A stretch of 64,000 nt of DNA from Pleurodeles waltl (GCF_031143425.1 NC_090439.1:348310027-348374026), one strand, 5' to 3'; counted from the stretch's first letter, positions 22,468 to 35,799 are shown. The notes: a model not told the origin generated them from the sequence alone. Translations and numbers: made by a program.

Positions 22468-24655
22468 TGTTAGACCTGACAGCCTTAGGGTGGTCACCCC
22501 TAACTTTTTGTTTGCCTCCCTCCACCTTTTAGATACTGTTTTTGCTGGTTTTAAGACTGCACACTTGACCACTGCTAACCAGTGCTAAAGTGCATATGCT
22601 CTCTCCCTTTAAACATGGTAACATTTGATAATATCCAATTGGACTATTTAATTTACTTATAAGTCCCCAGTAGAGTGCACTATATGTGCCTAGGGCCTGT
22701 AGATTAAATGCTACTAGTGGGCCTGCAGCACTGATTGTGCCACCCACTTAAGAAGCCCCTTGACCTTGTCTCAGGCCAGCCATTGCAAGGCCTGTGTGTG
22801 CAGCTTCACTGCCAATTCGACTTGGCATTTAAAAGTACTTGCCAAGTCTAAAACTCCCCTTTTCTACATATTTCACATCTCAACACCCCTAAGGTATGCC
22901 CTAGGTAACCCATAGGGCAGGGTGCTGTGTAGGCAAGCAGGAGGACATGTACCTGTGCAGTTTACATGTCCTGGTAGAGTAAAACTCCTAAATTTGTTTT
23001 TACACTCCTGTGAGGCCTGCTCCCTTCATAGGCTAACATTGGGGCTGCCCTCATGCATTGTTTGAGTGGTAGCCGGTGATCTGAAAGGAGTAGGAAGGTC
23101 ATATTTAGTATGGCCAAAATGGTGATACAAAGTCCTGCCGACTGGTGAAGTTGGATTTACTATTACTATTTTACAAATGCCACCAATAGAAAGTGAGCAT
23201 TTCTCTGAACTTAAATCTTTCTGTGCCTTACAATCCACTTCTGGCTGGCTTTGGTTGACAGCTCCCTTGTGCATTAACTCATACACACTCCAAACACAGG
23301 ATACTCAGCCTTACTTGCATAAATCTGCATTTTGAATAGGTCTTCCTGGGCTGGGAGGGTGGAGGGCCTGACACTTGCATGTCAAAGGACAATAGCCTGC
23401 CCTCACACACAGGACAGCCACCCCCCCTACTGGGACCTTGGCAGACAGGACTGAACTGAAAGGGGACCTTGTGCACTTCTAAGCCACTCTTTGAAATCTC
23501 CCCCACTTCAAAGGCACATTTGGGTATTTAAACAGGGTCTCTGCCGCTACCAATTGAGACACTTCCTGGAGAAGAAACTTGAACCAGAACCTGCATCCTG
23601 CCAAGAAGAACTGCCTGGCTGCCCAAAGGATTCACCTGTCTGCTTTCTGTGAAGGACTGCTGCCTTGCTGCTCTCTGGCTGAGGTGAAGAAGTGCTCTCC
23701 AAGGACTTGGATAGAGCTTGTCTCCTGTTCCCTGAAGTCTCAGGACCAAAAACACTTCATCTCTACAAAAAGGACTCCTTGTGTGGCGAAATTCAATGCA
23801 CAGCCTGCCAGAAACGACACACATCCAGCACCATGGTAAAAATTTCACTGCACGCCGAACGGGAACGACGCAGCCCGGCTTCACATCGAGAAGATCGATG
23901 CAGCGCCAGCGTATCGATCGGAAATTCTACGCACGGCTCACCAAATCAATGCACAGCCGAGCCAGAACGACGCAGCCTGACCTCCAGAGAGGAATCGATG
24001 GAGCACCTGCCGTGCGGTAGTAAATTTGATGCCACGCCAACCCAATTGACGCAGCTCCTTTGACTTCGTCCTGCCAGCGCAGGAAATTCATGCATCGTCC
24101 CCGGGGTGTCCATAAACAACGCAACCCAAAGAGGATTCACAACCGAGCGCCGGAAATTGTCATACAGCCATCCCTGAGTGAAAACTAAATGACGCATCGC
24201 TGTGTGTGGCCCTAGAAATCAACGCACACACCCTTTGTTCCCACCCATCTCCTCCTCTGTGGTTCTTTGCAGAGATTTTGCACTTGAACCAGGTACTTTG
24301 TGCTTGAAAGAGACTTTAATTGCTTTAAAAAGACTTAAGACACTTTATATCACTTTTACAGTAATATCTCAACATGCACTTACTGCATTTTAATCGTTTT
24401 GACCAGCATTTATCCAGATAAATAATATATATTTTTCTAAACACTGTGTGGTGTGTTTTTGTGGTGCTATATGGTGTTATTGTATGATTTATTGCACAAA
24501 TACTTTACACATTGCCTTCTAGGTTAAGCCTGACTGCTCAGTGCCAAGCTACGAGAGGGTGGGCACAGGATGATTTGGATTGTGTGTGACTTACCCTAAC
24601 TAGAATGCTTGGACAGGGTTAACCTGACTGCCAACCAAAACCCCCATTTCTAACA
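22468..24655 (+). mobile_element. Solo-LTR-like element, ~2.2 kb
   Basis: It starts TGTTAGACCTGAC and ends CATTTCTAACA, so TG...CA with short inverted termini. The flanking 5-mers TTTTG (22463-22467) and CTTTG (24656-24660) differ at one base, the right size for LTR-retrotransposon integration. A related copy lies inverted at 33287-35542 and a fragment at 1220-2698. There is no internal gag-pol, so this is a solo LTR or an LTR with its partner lost. The 23780-24240 part is rich in spaced gacgca/cgatgcagc motifs. Confidence 0.75.
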
Positions 24656-25080
24656 CTTTGTAATATACCTCGGTTTGCCACCAATTTTAATAAACTCTAA
24701 GGGACAGCTTCCTCCCTTAGTTTGAGAAGGGGATCCCTGTAGGGACGAGTTTTAGCAGAGATGTTTTTCTTATGATGACCTTCTTTATCCCGTGCTCAGG
24801 CCACTTAGCATCATACCATGTAGTGCACAGTACAGTGCCAACACCTTCAATGGCTTATGTGTCTATAAACAGTTCTACTTGCTGTGCCATCATCCCAGGC
24901 TACAGTCAGATCAAGGTGCAGATAACCTCAGATAGGAAAGTCACCTACATCCTTAAATCCTACTTGATTTGTGCTGTAAACTTAACATGGTGATGTTTTT
25001 GCTCAGGCCCCTGGTGAGTTTGTCCACCCGCCACTTTGCAAAAGCCCTGCCAGCTGACATTACCTTCCCTGAAAAACTGA
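24656..25080. other. Unassigned DNA between LTR and MITE
   Basis: No recognised repeat or gene motif. The flanking phrase resumes after the MITE at 25964 (ctgagtttgccctgg), so this and 25964-26089 were once contiguous. Confidence 0.4.
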
Positions 25081-25963
25081 GGCCCATATTTATACTTTTT
25101 GACGCAAAACTGCGCTAACGCAGTTTTGCGTCAAAAGAATTAGCGCCGGCTAACGCCATTCTGAAGCGCCATGCGGGCGCCGTATTTAATCAATGACGTT
25201 AGCCGGCGGCGCTGCCTGGTGTGCATGGAAAAAAATGACGTACACCAGGCAGCGCCGGCGTAGGGGGATATGGAGCTTGGGCGCCAAAAAATGGGGCAAG
25301 TCAGGCTGAGGCAAATTTTTCGCCTCAACCCGATTTGCGCCATTTTTTTCAACTCCCAACCCCCATAGAAATGACTCCTGTCTTAGCAAAGACAGGAGTC
25401 ATGCCCCCTTGCCCAATGGCCATGCCCAGGGGACTTCTGTCCCCTGGGCATGGTCATTGGGCATAGTGGCATGTAGGGGGGCACAAATCAGGCCCCCCTA
25501 TGCCACAAAAAAAATATAAAAAAATACTTACCGGAACTTACCTTAATGTCCCTGGGATGGGTCCCTCCAGCCTTGGGTGTCCTCCTGGGGTGGGCAAGGG
25601 TGACAGGGGGTGTCCTTCCGAGCCCACAGGTCCCTTAACGCCTGCCTTGTCCAGGCGCTAAAAAACGGCGCAAAAGCGGCCGTACGTCATTTTTTTTGAC
25701 CCGCCCACTCCCGGGCGTGAATTTTGCCCGGGAGTGTAAATACAGCGCACATGCCTCGGAGTCAATTTTTTAGACGGGAACGCCTACCTCGCATATCATT
25801 AACGCAAAGTAGGTGTCCACGCAAAAAAAATGACGCAAAACTCCATGGACTTTGGCGCTAGACGCGTCTAACGCCAAAGTATAAATATGGAGTTAGTTGT
25901 GCGTCGGAATTGCGTAAAAAAAAACGACGCAATTCCGGCGCAAACAGAGTATAAATATGCCCC
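25081..25963 (+). mobile_element. Harbinger-type MITE, 0.9 kb family, copy 2
   Basis: The ends are GGCCCATATTTATAC and GTATAAATATGCCCC with TGA on both sides (25078-25080 and 25964-25966). It has the same layout as the copy at 15403: fold-back ends, three hairpins (about 25367-25505), an A-rich run, and tandem minus-strand splice donors at 25526-25544. It lacks a short piece near 25615 that the other copies keep (the tccctgggggcatgggaggg region). Confidence 0.9.
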
Positions 25964-26089
25964 TGAGTTTGCCCTGGAACTGTTTTATTTCATCCAATGT
26001 GACTTTTGCCTTAATCTCTGTGTGACCTGTCCAAAGGCAATTGGCATACCCCTTGAGGCAGACCTAGTTTGATTCCTTAGGAAGGTCAG

Positions 26090-28098
26090 TGTAGGAAGTT
26101 GGCTCTGTATATAATATCTCAAAGTACGAGATAGTGTGCACAGAGTCCAAGGGTTCCCCTTAGAGGTAAGATAGTGGCAAAATTAGATAATTCTAATGCT
26201 CTATTTTGTGGTAGTGTGGTCGAGCAGTAGGCTTATCAGAGGGTAGTGTTAAGCATTTGTTGTATACACACAGGCAATAAATGAGGAACACACACTCAAA
26301 GACTTAACTCCAGGCCAATAGTTTTTACATAGAAAAATATATTTTCTTAATTTATTTTTAGAACCACAAGTTCACGATTTGAAGTAAATACATGAAATGC
26401 AAGGTACTCTACACAGGTAAGTTAGGAACTTTGAATTAGAGCAATAGCATATACATTTTTTTTGTTACAATGGCAATAAGCTATTTTAAAAGTAGACAGT
26501 GCAAAAATCAACAGTTCCTGGGGGAGGTAGGTATTGGTTAGATTGTGAGGTAAGTAAGACACTTACAAGTCTCAGTTCCTGGGCATAGGCAGCCCACCGT
26601 TGGGGGTTCAAGGCAACCCCAAAGTTACCACACCAACAGCTCAGGGCCGGTCAGGTGCAGAGGTCAAAGAGGTGCCCAAAACACATAGGCGCCTATAGAG
26701 AACAGGGGTGCTCCAGTTCCAGTCTGCCAGCAGGTAAGTGCCCATGTCCTCGGGAGGCAGACCAGGGGGGTTTTGTAGAGCACTGGGGGGGACAAGTAGC
26801 CACACAAAACACACCCTCAGCGGCACAGGGACGGCCAGGTAGAGTGTGTAAAGCAGTCGTTGGGTTTTGTATTGGATTCAATGGAGGGACCCGGGGGTCA
26901 CTCAAGCAAATGCAGGCAGGGCACAGGGGGGCTTCTTGGGTCAGCCACCACCTGGGCTAGGCAGAGAGTCGTCTGGGGGTCACTCCTGCACTGAGGTTCG
27001 GTTCCTTCTGGTCCTGGGGGCTGCGGGTGCAGTGCTAGGTCCAGGCGCTGAGTCCCTTGTTACAGGCAGTCACGGTCAAGGGGAGTCTCTGGTTTCTCTC
27101 TGCAGGCATCGCTGTGGGGTGTCCTGGGGGGTTGTCTCAGGCTACTCATGGGGTAGCAGTCGCCGGGGAGTCCTCCCTGTGGTGTTGGTTCTCGGGATCT
27201 CGAGCCGGGGGTGTTGGGTGCAGAGTGTGAAGTCTCACGCTTCCAGTGGGAAGAGTAAGGTCTTTGAAGTTGGAGAAAAGTTGCAAGTTTGTTGCTGGTT
27301 GTTGAGTAGAGCTGCTGCTCACGGGAGTTTCTTGGTCCTGGGATTCAGGGCAGTCCTCTGAGGCTTCAGAGGTTGCTGGTCCCTGTTGGATGCGTCGCTG
27401 GTTGCAGGTTTTTGAGTCAGGAGACAGGCCGGTAGGGCTGTGGCCTAAGCAGTTGTCGTCTTCCGTCGTCTCTGCAGGGCTTGTAGGACAGCATTCCTTC
27501 TTCTTGTTTCAGGTTGCAGGAATCTGATTTCCTGTGCTCTGGGGTGCCCCTAAAGACTAAATTTATGGGGGTGTTTAGGTCTGGGAGGGCAGTAGCCAAT
27601 GGTTACTGTCCTGGAGGGTGGCTACTCCCTCTTTGTGCCTCCTCCGTGTGGGGAAGGGGGCACATCCCTAATCCTATTGGGGGAATCCTCCAAAACTAAG
27701 ATGAAGGATTTCTAAAGGCAGGGGTCACCTCAGCTCTGGGCACCTTAGGGGCTGTCCTGACTGGTGGGGGACTCCTTGTTTTTCTAATTATCTCCTCCAG
27801 CCTTGCCTCCAAGAGTAGGGGCAGTGGCGGGAGGGGTGGGCATCTCTACTAGCTGGGATGCCCTGTGGCGTTGTAACAAAGGGGGTGAGCCTTTGACGAT
27901 CACTGCCAGATGTTGCAGTTCCTGCAGGGGGAGGTGTGAAGCACCTCCACCCAGTACAGGCTTTGTTCCTGGCCACAGAGTGACAAAGGCACTCCCCCCA
28001 TGTGGCCAGCAACTCGTCTGGTTGTGGCAGGCTGGCAGAAACTGGTCAGCCCCACAATAGAAGTCAGATTGGTATTCAGGGGGTGTATGAAAGTACCA
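26090..28098 (+). mobile_element. Long LTR, plus orientation, 3' limit uncertain
   Basis: It starts TGTAGGAAGTTGGCTCTG followed by tataatatctcaaagtac, which I recognise from memory as the start of a very common salamander LTR. The first 450 bp are AT-rich, then G-rich with cctgggggctg-type phrases. No gag or pol motif occurs. The 3' end is not marked by a clear CA terminus. Near 28098 it meets sequence that reads as the inverted neighbour LTR. The boundary is my estimate. Confidence 0.6.
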
Positions 28099-31000
28099 TC
28101 TTGTCTGGCATGTTACCCCCATTTTCACTGTATGTATGTTTGTTTTTGACTTTGTGTCACTGATATCCTGCTAGGCAGGACCCCAGTGCTCATAGTGTAT
28201 GCCCTGTATGTGTTCCCTGTGTGGTGCCTAACTGTATCACTGAGGCTCTGCTAACCAGAACCTCAATGTTTATGCTCTCTCTGCTTTCTAAAATTGTCAC
28301 TGCAGGCTAGTGACTAATTTGACCAATTCTCATTGGCACACTGGTACGTCCACGTTATTTCACAGCCATTTTTCACTGCACATAAGTAACTTTTAAGTCA
28401 CCTATATGTCTAACCCTCACTTGGTGAAGGTTAGGTGCCAAGTTACTTAGGGGCATATTTATACTCTGTTTGCGCCGGAATTGCGTCGTTTTTTTTTTTA
28501 TGCAATTCCGACGCAAAACTAACTCCATATTTATACTTTGGCGTTAGAAGCGTCTAGCGCCAAAGTCCATGGAGTTTGCGTCATTTTTTAGCGTGGACAC
28601 CTACTTTGCGTTAATGATATGCAAGGTAGGCGTTCCCGTCTAAAAAAGTGACTCCGAGGCATGTGCGCCGTATTTACACTCCCAGGCAAAACTGTCGCCC
28701 GGGAGTGGGCGGGTAAAAAAAAATGACATCCAGCCGATTTTGCGTTGTTTTTTAGCGCCTGGTCAGGGCAGGCGTTAAGGGACCTGTGGGCTCGGAAGGA
28801 GCCCAGAGGTGCCCTCCCATGCCCCCAGGGACCCCCCTTGTCACTCTTGCCCACCCCAGGAGGACGCCTAAGGATGGAGGGACCCATCCCTGGGAACATA
28901 AGGTAAGTTCAGGTAAGTATTTTTTTTTTTTTTTTTTGTGGCATAGGGGGGCCTGATTTGTGCCCCCCTACATGCCACTATGCCCAATGACCATGCCCAG
29001 GGGACAGAAGTCCCCTGGGCATGGCCATTGGGCAAGGGGGCATGACTCCTGTCTTTGCTAAGACAGGAGTCATTTCAATGGGTTTTGGGAGTCGAACAAA
29101 ATGGCGCAAATCGGGTTGAGGCGATAATTTTGTCTCAGCCTGACTTGCCCCATTTTTGGGTGCCCAAGCTCCATATTCCCCTACGCCGGCGCTGCCTGAT
29201 TTTTTGACGCACAACTACGTTGGCGCAGTTGTGCGTCGAAAAGTATAAATATGGCCCTTAGTGTGTGGGCACCCTGGCACTAGCCAAGGTGCCCCAACAT
29301 CGTTCAGGGCAAATTCCCCGAACTTTGTGAGTGTGGGACACCATTACACGCATACACTGCACATAGGTCACTACCTATGTGTAGCGTCACCATGGTAACT
29401 CCGAACATGGCCATGTAACACGTCTAAGATCATGGAATTGCCACCCCAATACCATTCTGGTATTGGGGGGACAATTCCATGATCCCCCGGGTCTCTAGCA
29501 CAGAACCCGGGTACTGGCAAACTGCCTTTCCGGGGTTTCCACTGCAGCTGCTGCTGCTGCCAACACCTCAGACAGGATTCTGCCCTCCTGGGGTCTGGGC
29601 AGTCCTGGCCCACGAAGGCAGAACAAAGGATTTCCTCTGAGAGAGGGTGTTACACCCTCTCCCTTTGGAAATAGGTGTGAAAGGCTGAGGAGGAGTAGCC
29701 TCCACCAGCCTCTGGAAATGCTTTGATGGACACAGATGGTGCCCATCTCTGCATAAGCCAGTCTACACCAGTTCAGGGATCCCCCAGCCCTGCTCTGGCA
29801 CGAAACTAGACAAAGGAAAGGGGAGTGACCACTCCCTTGACCAGTACCGCCCATGGGAGGTGCCCAGAGCTCCTCCAGTGTGTCCCAGACCTCTGCCATC
29901 TTGGATTCAGAGGTGTTGGTGGCACACTGGACTGTTCTGAGTGGCCAGTGCCAGCAGGTGACATCAGAGACCCCTTCTGATAGGTTCTTACCTCTCTCGG
30001 TAGCCAAACCTCCTTTTCTGGCTATTTAAGGTCTCTCCTCTGGGCTGTTCCTCAGATAACGAATGCAAGAGCTCACCAGAGTTCCTCTGCACTTCCCTCT
30101 TTGACTTCTGCCAAGGATCGACAGCTGACTGCTCCAGGACACCTGCAAAACCGCAACAAAGTAGCAAGACAACTACCAGCAACATTGTAGCGCCTCATCC
30201 TGCCGGCGTTCTCAACTGTTTCCTGGTGGTGCATTCTCTGAGGGCTGTCTGCCTTCACCCTGCACTGGAAGCCAAGAAGAAATCTCCCGTGGGTCGACGG
30301 AATCTTCCCCTGCTAAAACAGGCACCAAAAGACTGCATCACCAGTCCTCTGGGTCCCCTCTCATCCTGACAAGCATGGTCCCTCGAACACAGGAGCTGGG
30401 TCCACGTATCTCCCACAGTCCAGTGGCCCTTCTGTCCAAATTTGGTGGAGGTAAGTCCTTTCCTCCCCACGCCAGACAGCAAACCTGTGTACTGCGTGAT
30501 TTGCACCTGCTCCGGCTTCTGTGCACTTCTCCACGGATTCCTTTGTGCACAGCCTAGCCTGGGTCCCCAGCACCCCATCCTGCAGTGCTCAAACCGCTGA
30601 GTTGGACTCTGACGTAGTGGGACCCTCCTTTTGTGACTCTAAGTTCACAGAACTTCCAAGTGCCTGCTCCGGTACTTCTGTGGGTGCTGCCTGCTTCTGC
30701 TGGGGCTCTCTGAGTTGCTGAGCGCCCCCCGTGTCTCCTCCTCCAAGGGGCAACATCCTGGTCCTTCCTGGTCCCCAGCAACACCAAAAAACCTCTACCA
30801 TGACCCTTGCAGCTAGCAAGGCTTGTTTGCGGTATTTCTTAGTGGAAACACTTCTGCAACATCCAGCATGCCGTGGGACACCTTCCATCCAAAGGAAAAG
30901 TTCCTAGCCCTTTTTACTGTTGCAGAATCTTCGGCTTCTTCCACCCGGAGGCAGCCCTTTTGCACCTTCATCTGGGGTTTCCTGGGCTCCTGCCCCTCCT

Positions 31001-31711
31001 GGACACTCTCACGACTCTTGGACTTGGTCCCCTTCCTTTTCAGGTCCTCAGGTCCAGGAATCCATCTTCAGTGTTTTGCTGGTGCTTGTGGTTCTTGCAG
31101 AATCCCCTACCATGACTATTGTGTCTTTCTGAGGTAGTAGGGTAACTTTACTCCTACTTTCCAGGGTCTTGGGGTGGGGTATTTTGGACACCCTGACTGT
31201 TTTCTTACAGTCCCAGCAACCCTCTACAATCTCCCATAGGTCCGGGGTCCATTCGTGATTCGCACTCCACTTTTGCAGTATATGGTTTGTGTTGCCCCTA
31301 GACCTATGTCTACCTATTGCATCCTATTGTGATTCTACATTGTTTGCACTACTTTTCTTACTGTTACTTACCTGTTTTGGGTTTGTGTACATATAACTTG
31401 TGTATATTACTTACCTCCTAAGTGAGGGTATTCTCTGAGATACTTTTGGCATATTGTCACTAAAATAAAGTACCTTTATTTTTAGTAACTCTGAGTATTG
31501 TGTTTTCTTATGATATTGTGCTATATAATATAAGTGGTATAGAAGGAGCTTTGTATGTCTCCTAGTTCAGCCTAAGCTGCTTTGCCATAGCTACCTTCTA
31601 TCAGCCTAAGCTGCTAGAAACACCTCTATTCTACTAATAAGGGACAACTGGACCTGGCACAGGGTGTAAGTACCACAAGGTACCCACTATAAGCCAGGCC
31701 AGCCTTCTACA
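28099..31711 (-). mobile_element. Long LTR, minus orientation, split by a MITE
   Basis: On the minus strand it begins at 31711 with TGTAGAAGGCTGGCCTGG, then ttatagtgggtacc. It contains the AT-rich ttactaaaaataaaggtact segment near 31480, typical of abundant salamander LTRs (from memory). A MITE (28450-29257) interrupts it: joining both sides gives a continuous gttacTTAgtgtgtgggc. No long coding frame with a known motif is present; the frames of 60-170 codons have no family signature. Confidence 0.6.
28450..29257 (-). mobile_element. Harbinger-type MITE, 0.9 kb family, copy 3 (inverted)
   Basis: This is the same element in the opposite orientation: it starts GGGGCATATTTATACTC, ends GAAAAGTATAAATATGGCCC, and has TTA on both sides (28447-28449 and 29258-29260). 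The tandem splice donors read on the plus strand here, at 28901-28919 (aaggtaagtt then caggtaagta), followed by a long T run. The three hairpins lie at about 28938-29075. The left-end part (29185-29215) is shortened relative to the other copies. Confidence 0.9.
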
Positions 31712-32399
31712 GGGGGCATCTCTAAGATGCCTTCTGGGTGCATGTTAAAATAAATTCCACACTGGCATCAGTGTGCATTTATTGTGCTGAGAAGTTTGAT
31801 ACCAAACTTCCCAGATTCCAGTGTAGCCATTATGGAACTGTGGAGTTCATGTTTGACAAACTCCCAGACCATATATTCTTAAGGCTACCCTGCACTTCCA
31901 ATGCCTAAGGTTTGGCTTAGACACTGTAGCGGCATAGTGCTCATGCACATATGCCCTCACCTGTGGTATAGTGCACCCTGCCTTAGGGCTGTAAGGCCTG
32001 CTAGAGGGGTAACTTACCTATGCCGCAGGCAGTGTGAGGTTGGCATGGCACTCTGACGGGAGTGCCATGTCGACTTATTCATTTTCTCTCCACCAGCACA
32101 CACAAGCTGCGAGGCAGTGTGCATGTGCTGAGTGAGGGCTCCCCAGTGTGGCATAAGACATGCTGCAGCCCTAAGAGGCCTTCCCTGGCATCAGGGCCCT
32201 TGGTACTAGGGGTCCCAGTTACAAGGGACTTATCTGAGTGCCAGGGCTGTGCCAATTGTGGAAGAAAAGGTACAGTTTAGGGAAAGAACACTGTTCTGGA
32301 ACCTGAATATCAGGGTCTCGGCACACTTTTAATCATAACTTAGCATCCGCTAAGGCAAAAAGTCAGGGGGTAACCATGCCAAGGAGGCATTTCCTTACA
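31712..32399 (-). mobile_element. LTR of a second type (TGTAAGGAAATGCC start), minus orientation
   Basis: Read on the minus strand it begins at 32399 with TGTAAGGAAATGCCTCCTTG and ggttaccccctgac, a start I recall from abundant salamander LTRs. It extends to 31712, next to the neighbouring LTR. No coding sequence. The body has many gtgccagg/ggcatggcac phrases. No target duplication could be identified because the left side abuts another element. Confidence 0.6.
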
Positions 32400-33286
32400 G
32401 TCAGTCTCATTGTCGGGCATATAGTCTTGTCTAAAGTGATTGGTACCTAGAGCCTCTGAGTAAGTTGCAACATGTCTTCAAGTAGGATCTGGCATCACTC
32501 TGAGTGTTGTCTCCACACAAGTAGGATATCATCAAGATAGTGCATCTTTCCCCCTGCTGGATGCCACTCATTCAGTGTCCACTCTAGGAACATCTTAAAG
32601 TAAGAGCATGAAATAGAGCAGCCCATGGACAGGCAGTTACTAAAATAAAATTGGCCCTCAAACTGGAAGCCCTACAAGTGAATGCTTTTGGGGTGGAAGG
32701 GTAGAAATCAAAAGGCGATGTCTGCTTTAGCCATTAATGCAAATTTTCCTCAATAACTCTCTTGTTTCATTAAAGGTTACGTACGTCATTGATTGAATCA
32801 CCCTCTGGTGTAAGAGGTGGAGTATCAGTCTTAACCTCCCTGTTTTTTTCTTTGGGAAAATCTCTCATGGGGATACTATGAAACTGGGCCTCAGTGAATC
32901 CTAGATTGGGGCTTCGATGTGACCTAAGTACAGTTCCTTCCAGCGTTTCACCTTCTGAATATTCCGCAACTGATTTCTGTATGGCTTTGTGAAATAAACA
33001 GCTGTGAGATGTTAAGTAACTTTCTCAGTATAGCTGTCATTCTTTGTGTGTCGGGCCCTAAGTAATCCTCATGCAGCTTCACCCCACCCTCTCTGCACTG
33101 CATTATCCATTGTCCTTTCTTACTCCCTTCATGTTGGTGCTTCACACCAATAGTTGTATAAGCTAAATACATATGACATCTGCTATCATGTGCAGGCTGC
33201 CAGTGTGAAACACAGCAAGGACAACTGAGTCTCCCAACCTTCCAAGGGTAGTTAAATTCATTATACAAAAAAAGCGTATGAGTAAC
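32400..33286 (-). pseudogene. DIRS-like reverse transcriptase fragment
   Basis: Minus-strand translation in shifting frames gives PMRDFPKEKN, EGDSINDV, MAKADIAF, FHPKSIHL, GFQFEGQFYF, LSMGCSISCSYFKMF, LEWTLNE and the catalytic HYLDDILLVW (near 32529-32545). The pattern (PMGCSISC, FLEW, YLDD) is characteristic of DIRS tyrosine-recombinase retrotransposons rather than LTR or LINE polymerases. An upstream part of the protein may lie at 33268-32948 (HDSRCHMYLAYTTIGVKHQ region). Several stops and frameshifts are present. No recombinase domain lies nearby. Two LTR insertions bracket the fragment, so the rest is lost or outside. Confidence 0.75.
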
Positions 33287-35542
33287 TGTTAGAAACAGAG
33301 TCTTTGGTTGGCAGTCAGGTTACCCCATGTCCAAGCAAGGACGCTCACTCTAGTCAGGGCAAAGAAGAAACACACCTGGTTAACTCCCACTCACTCCCTT
33401 GGTAGCTTGGCACGAGCAGGCAGGCTTAACTCAGAAACAATGTGTAAAGTATTTGTACCAACACACACAGTAATACAGTGAAACCCTACAAAAGGGATAC
33501 CACACCTATTTAGAAAACTAAGCAATATTTATTCAAATCAAACAAGACCAAAACAACAAAAATCTAACATACACAAGTCAAGATATGAATTTTCTAAAGA
33601 ATAGAAAACAATGGAAATGTTGATTTTACACAAAGTACCTGGTTTGTGTAAAAAATAAAGCTGCACAGGCGAGCGTGTGTCAGAAAGTCAGTGATACATT
33701 GATTCCTTATTTGTAAGTGAGGCTGTGCATCGTTTCTTCTCCAGTCAGGTCAGCAATGTGTTGTTTTTCTTCCTCGCAAGAGAGCGATGTGTCGATTTCC
33801 GGGGCACTTAGGGTCCACGCATGGTCAGGATGATTTTGATGCTCAGGGACCATGCGTGAGGAATCTGGTCGTACAGTGTTAGAAAACTGCATTGAGTGGG
33901 GTTTGCGTCATTATCAGCAGCCGCAAGCGGGTGTTGCGCATCATTTCTCCAGCCACTATGCGTCCATCTCTCATCCGCGATGCAGGCAGACTGTCAATTT
34001 CAACCACGAAGCTGGTGGTGCATCATTTATCAGCTGCCCTGCAGATGGTGTGTTAAAAATTTCCCAGCTCTGCGTTCTGTGCATGGATTTCAGCTTTTGT
34101 TTTGCCAACTTCACCTTTCAAGGACCCAAGAATGGATAGGACACCACTTGGCAGGACAGGAGTCTCAATAGAGAATCCAGGTGCTGGCAGAGGAAGTCTT
34201 TGATGGCCCTGAGACTTCAAAACAGGAAGCAAGCTCAGTTCAAGCCCTTGGAGAGTCCTATCAAGCAGGAATGCACAACAAAGTCCAGTCTTTGTCCCCT
34301 TTCACAGGCAGAAGTAGGAACTGCAGGATAGCCCAAAAAAGCACAGTCATAGGCAGGGGCAGCACTTCTTCTCAACTCTTCAGCTCTTCTCCTTGGCAGA
34401 GCTTCCTCTTGAATCCAACAGTGATCTTGAAGAAATCTTAAGTCTGCTGTTTTGGGTCCACTACTTATACCTCTTTCTGCCTTTGAACAAGGCAAACTTC
34501 AAAGGAAAGTCTCTGCTGTTCACAAGATCCTGCCTTGCCCAGGCCAGGCCCCAGACACACACCAGGGGGTTGGATACTGCAGTGTGAGAGTGCAGGCATA
34601 GCCCATTCAGGTGTAAGTGGCCACTCCTCCCTCCACTCTAGCACAGATGGCTCATAAGGATATGCAGGCTACACCCCAGCACCCTTTGTCTCACTGTCTA
34701 GAGGGGATTCACAAACAGCTCAACTGTCAAACTGACCCAGACAGGGAATCCACAAACAGGCAGAGTCACAAAATGGTGAAAGCAAGAAAATGCCCACTCT
34801 CTAAAAGTGGCATTTTCAAACTGACAATTTAAAAAACAACTTTACATAAAAATGTATTTTTAAATTGCGAAAACAGAGACATCAAACTCCATATTTCCAT
34901 CTGCTCTCAAAGGGAACCTGCACTTGAAAGATATTTAAAGGCAGCACCCATGTTAACCTATGAGAGAGATAGGTTTTGTAACAGTAAAAAACTAATTTGG
35001 CAGTATTTCACTGTTAGGACATGTAAAATACATCAGTACATGTCCCACCTTTTTACTGCACCCTGACGATGGGGCTACCTAGGGCCTACCTAGGGGTGTC
35101 TTACATGTACAAAAATGAAAGGGTTGGGCATGGCAAGTGGGTACACTTTCCAGGTCAGATTGGCAGTGCAAGAGTGCACACACAGACACCGCAGTGATAG
35201 GTCTGAGACATGTTTAGAGGACCACTAATGTGGGTGGCACAATCAGTGCTGCAGGCCCACTAGTAGCATTTGATATACAGGCCTTGTGCACCTCTAGTGC
35301 ACAGGGCCTCTAGGGACTTACTAGTAAATCACATATGCCAATCATAGATAAACCAATCAACAATGCAATTTATACAGACAGCATATGCACTTTAGCACTG
35401 GTTAGCAGTGGTAAAGTGACCAGAGTACTAAAGCCAACAAAAATGTAATAAAGCCAACAAAAATTGGTCACAAAAAAGGAGGAAAGAGAAAAAAAATAGA
35501 TTGGGTATGACCCTGCAAAAAGTGCCAGGTCCAAAAGTAACA
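33287..35542 (-). mobile_element. Solo-LTR-like element, minus orientation, ~2.26 kb
   Basis: It is related to the LTR at 22468-24655 but inverted. On the plus strand it begins TGTTAGAAACAGAGTC and ends AAAAGTAACA. Shared phrases include tgtaaagtatttgta, gcttggcac and the block gcactttagcactggttagc near 35390. The central part (33690-34100) again carries the spaced gatgcatc/gatgtgtc motifs. No 5-bp target duplication was found. It lies beside the DIRS fragment. Confidence 0.65.
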
Positions 35543-35799
35543 CCTGTTATTGACAGCATAAAGACGTTCATGGGAAGTACACAATATTATTTTCTAATGT
35601 TGTCTTCAGTTGAGCATTAGGAAAAACATACATTTTGTGTTCTGACCTGTACTGTTTCTGGTCAGAATGAAAGAAATAATCTCTGTATGTAAATCTTTAT
35701 ATTAGATAGGGTCGAGCCTCTTAGCATATTGTGAGGAATGCAGAAAATATAAGGATATCTTGAGTGTGTGGCACATCCAGGTCACAAAAGAATCCTATC

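Noticed and set aside
26867..30007. Frames of 100-170 codons in the long LTRs
   Set aside because: They show no gag, pol or env motif, frames on both strands are equally long, and the sequence behaves as non-coding LTR.
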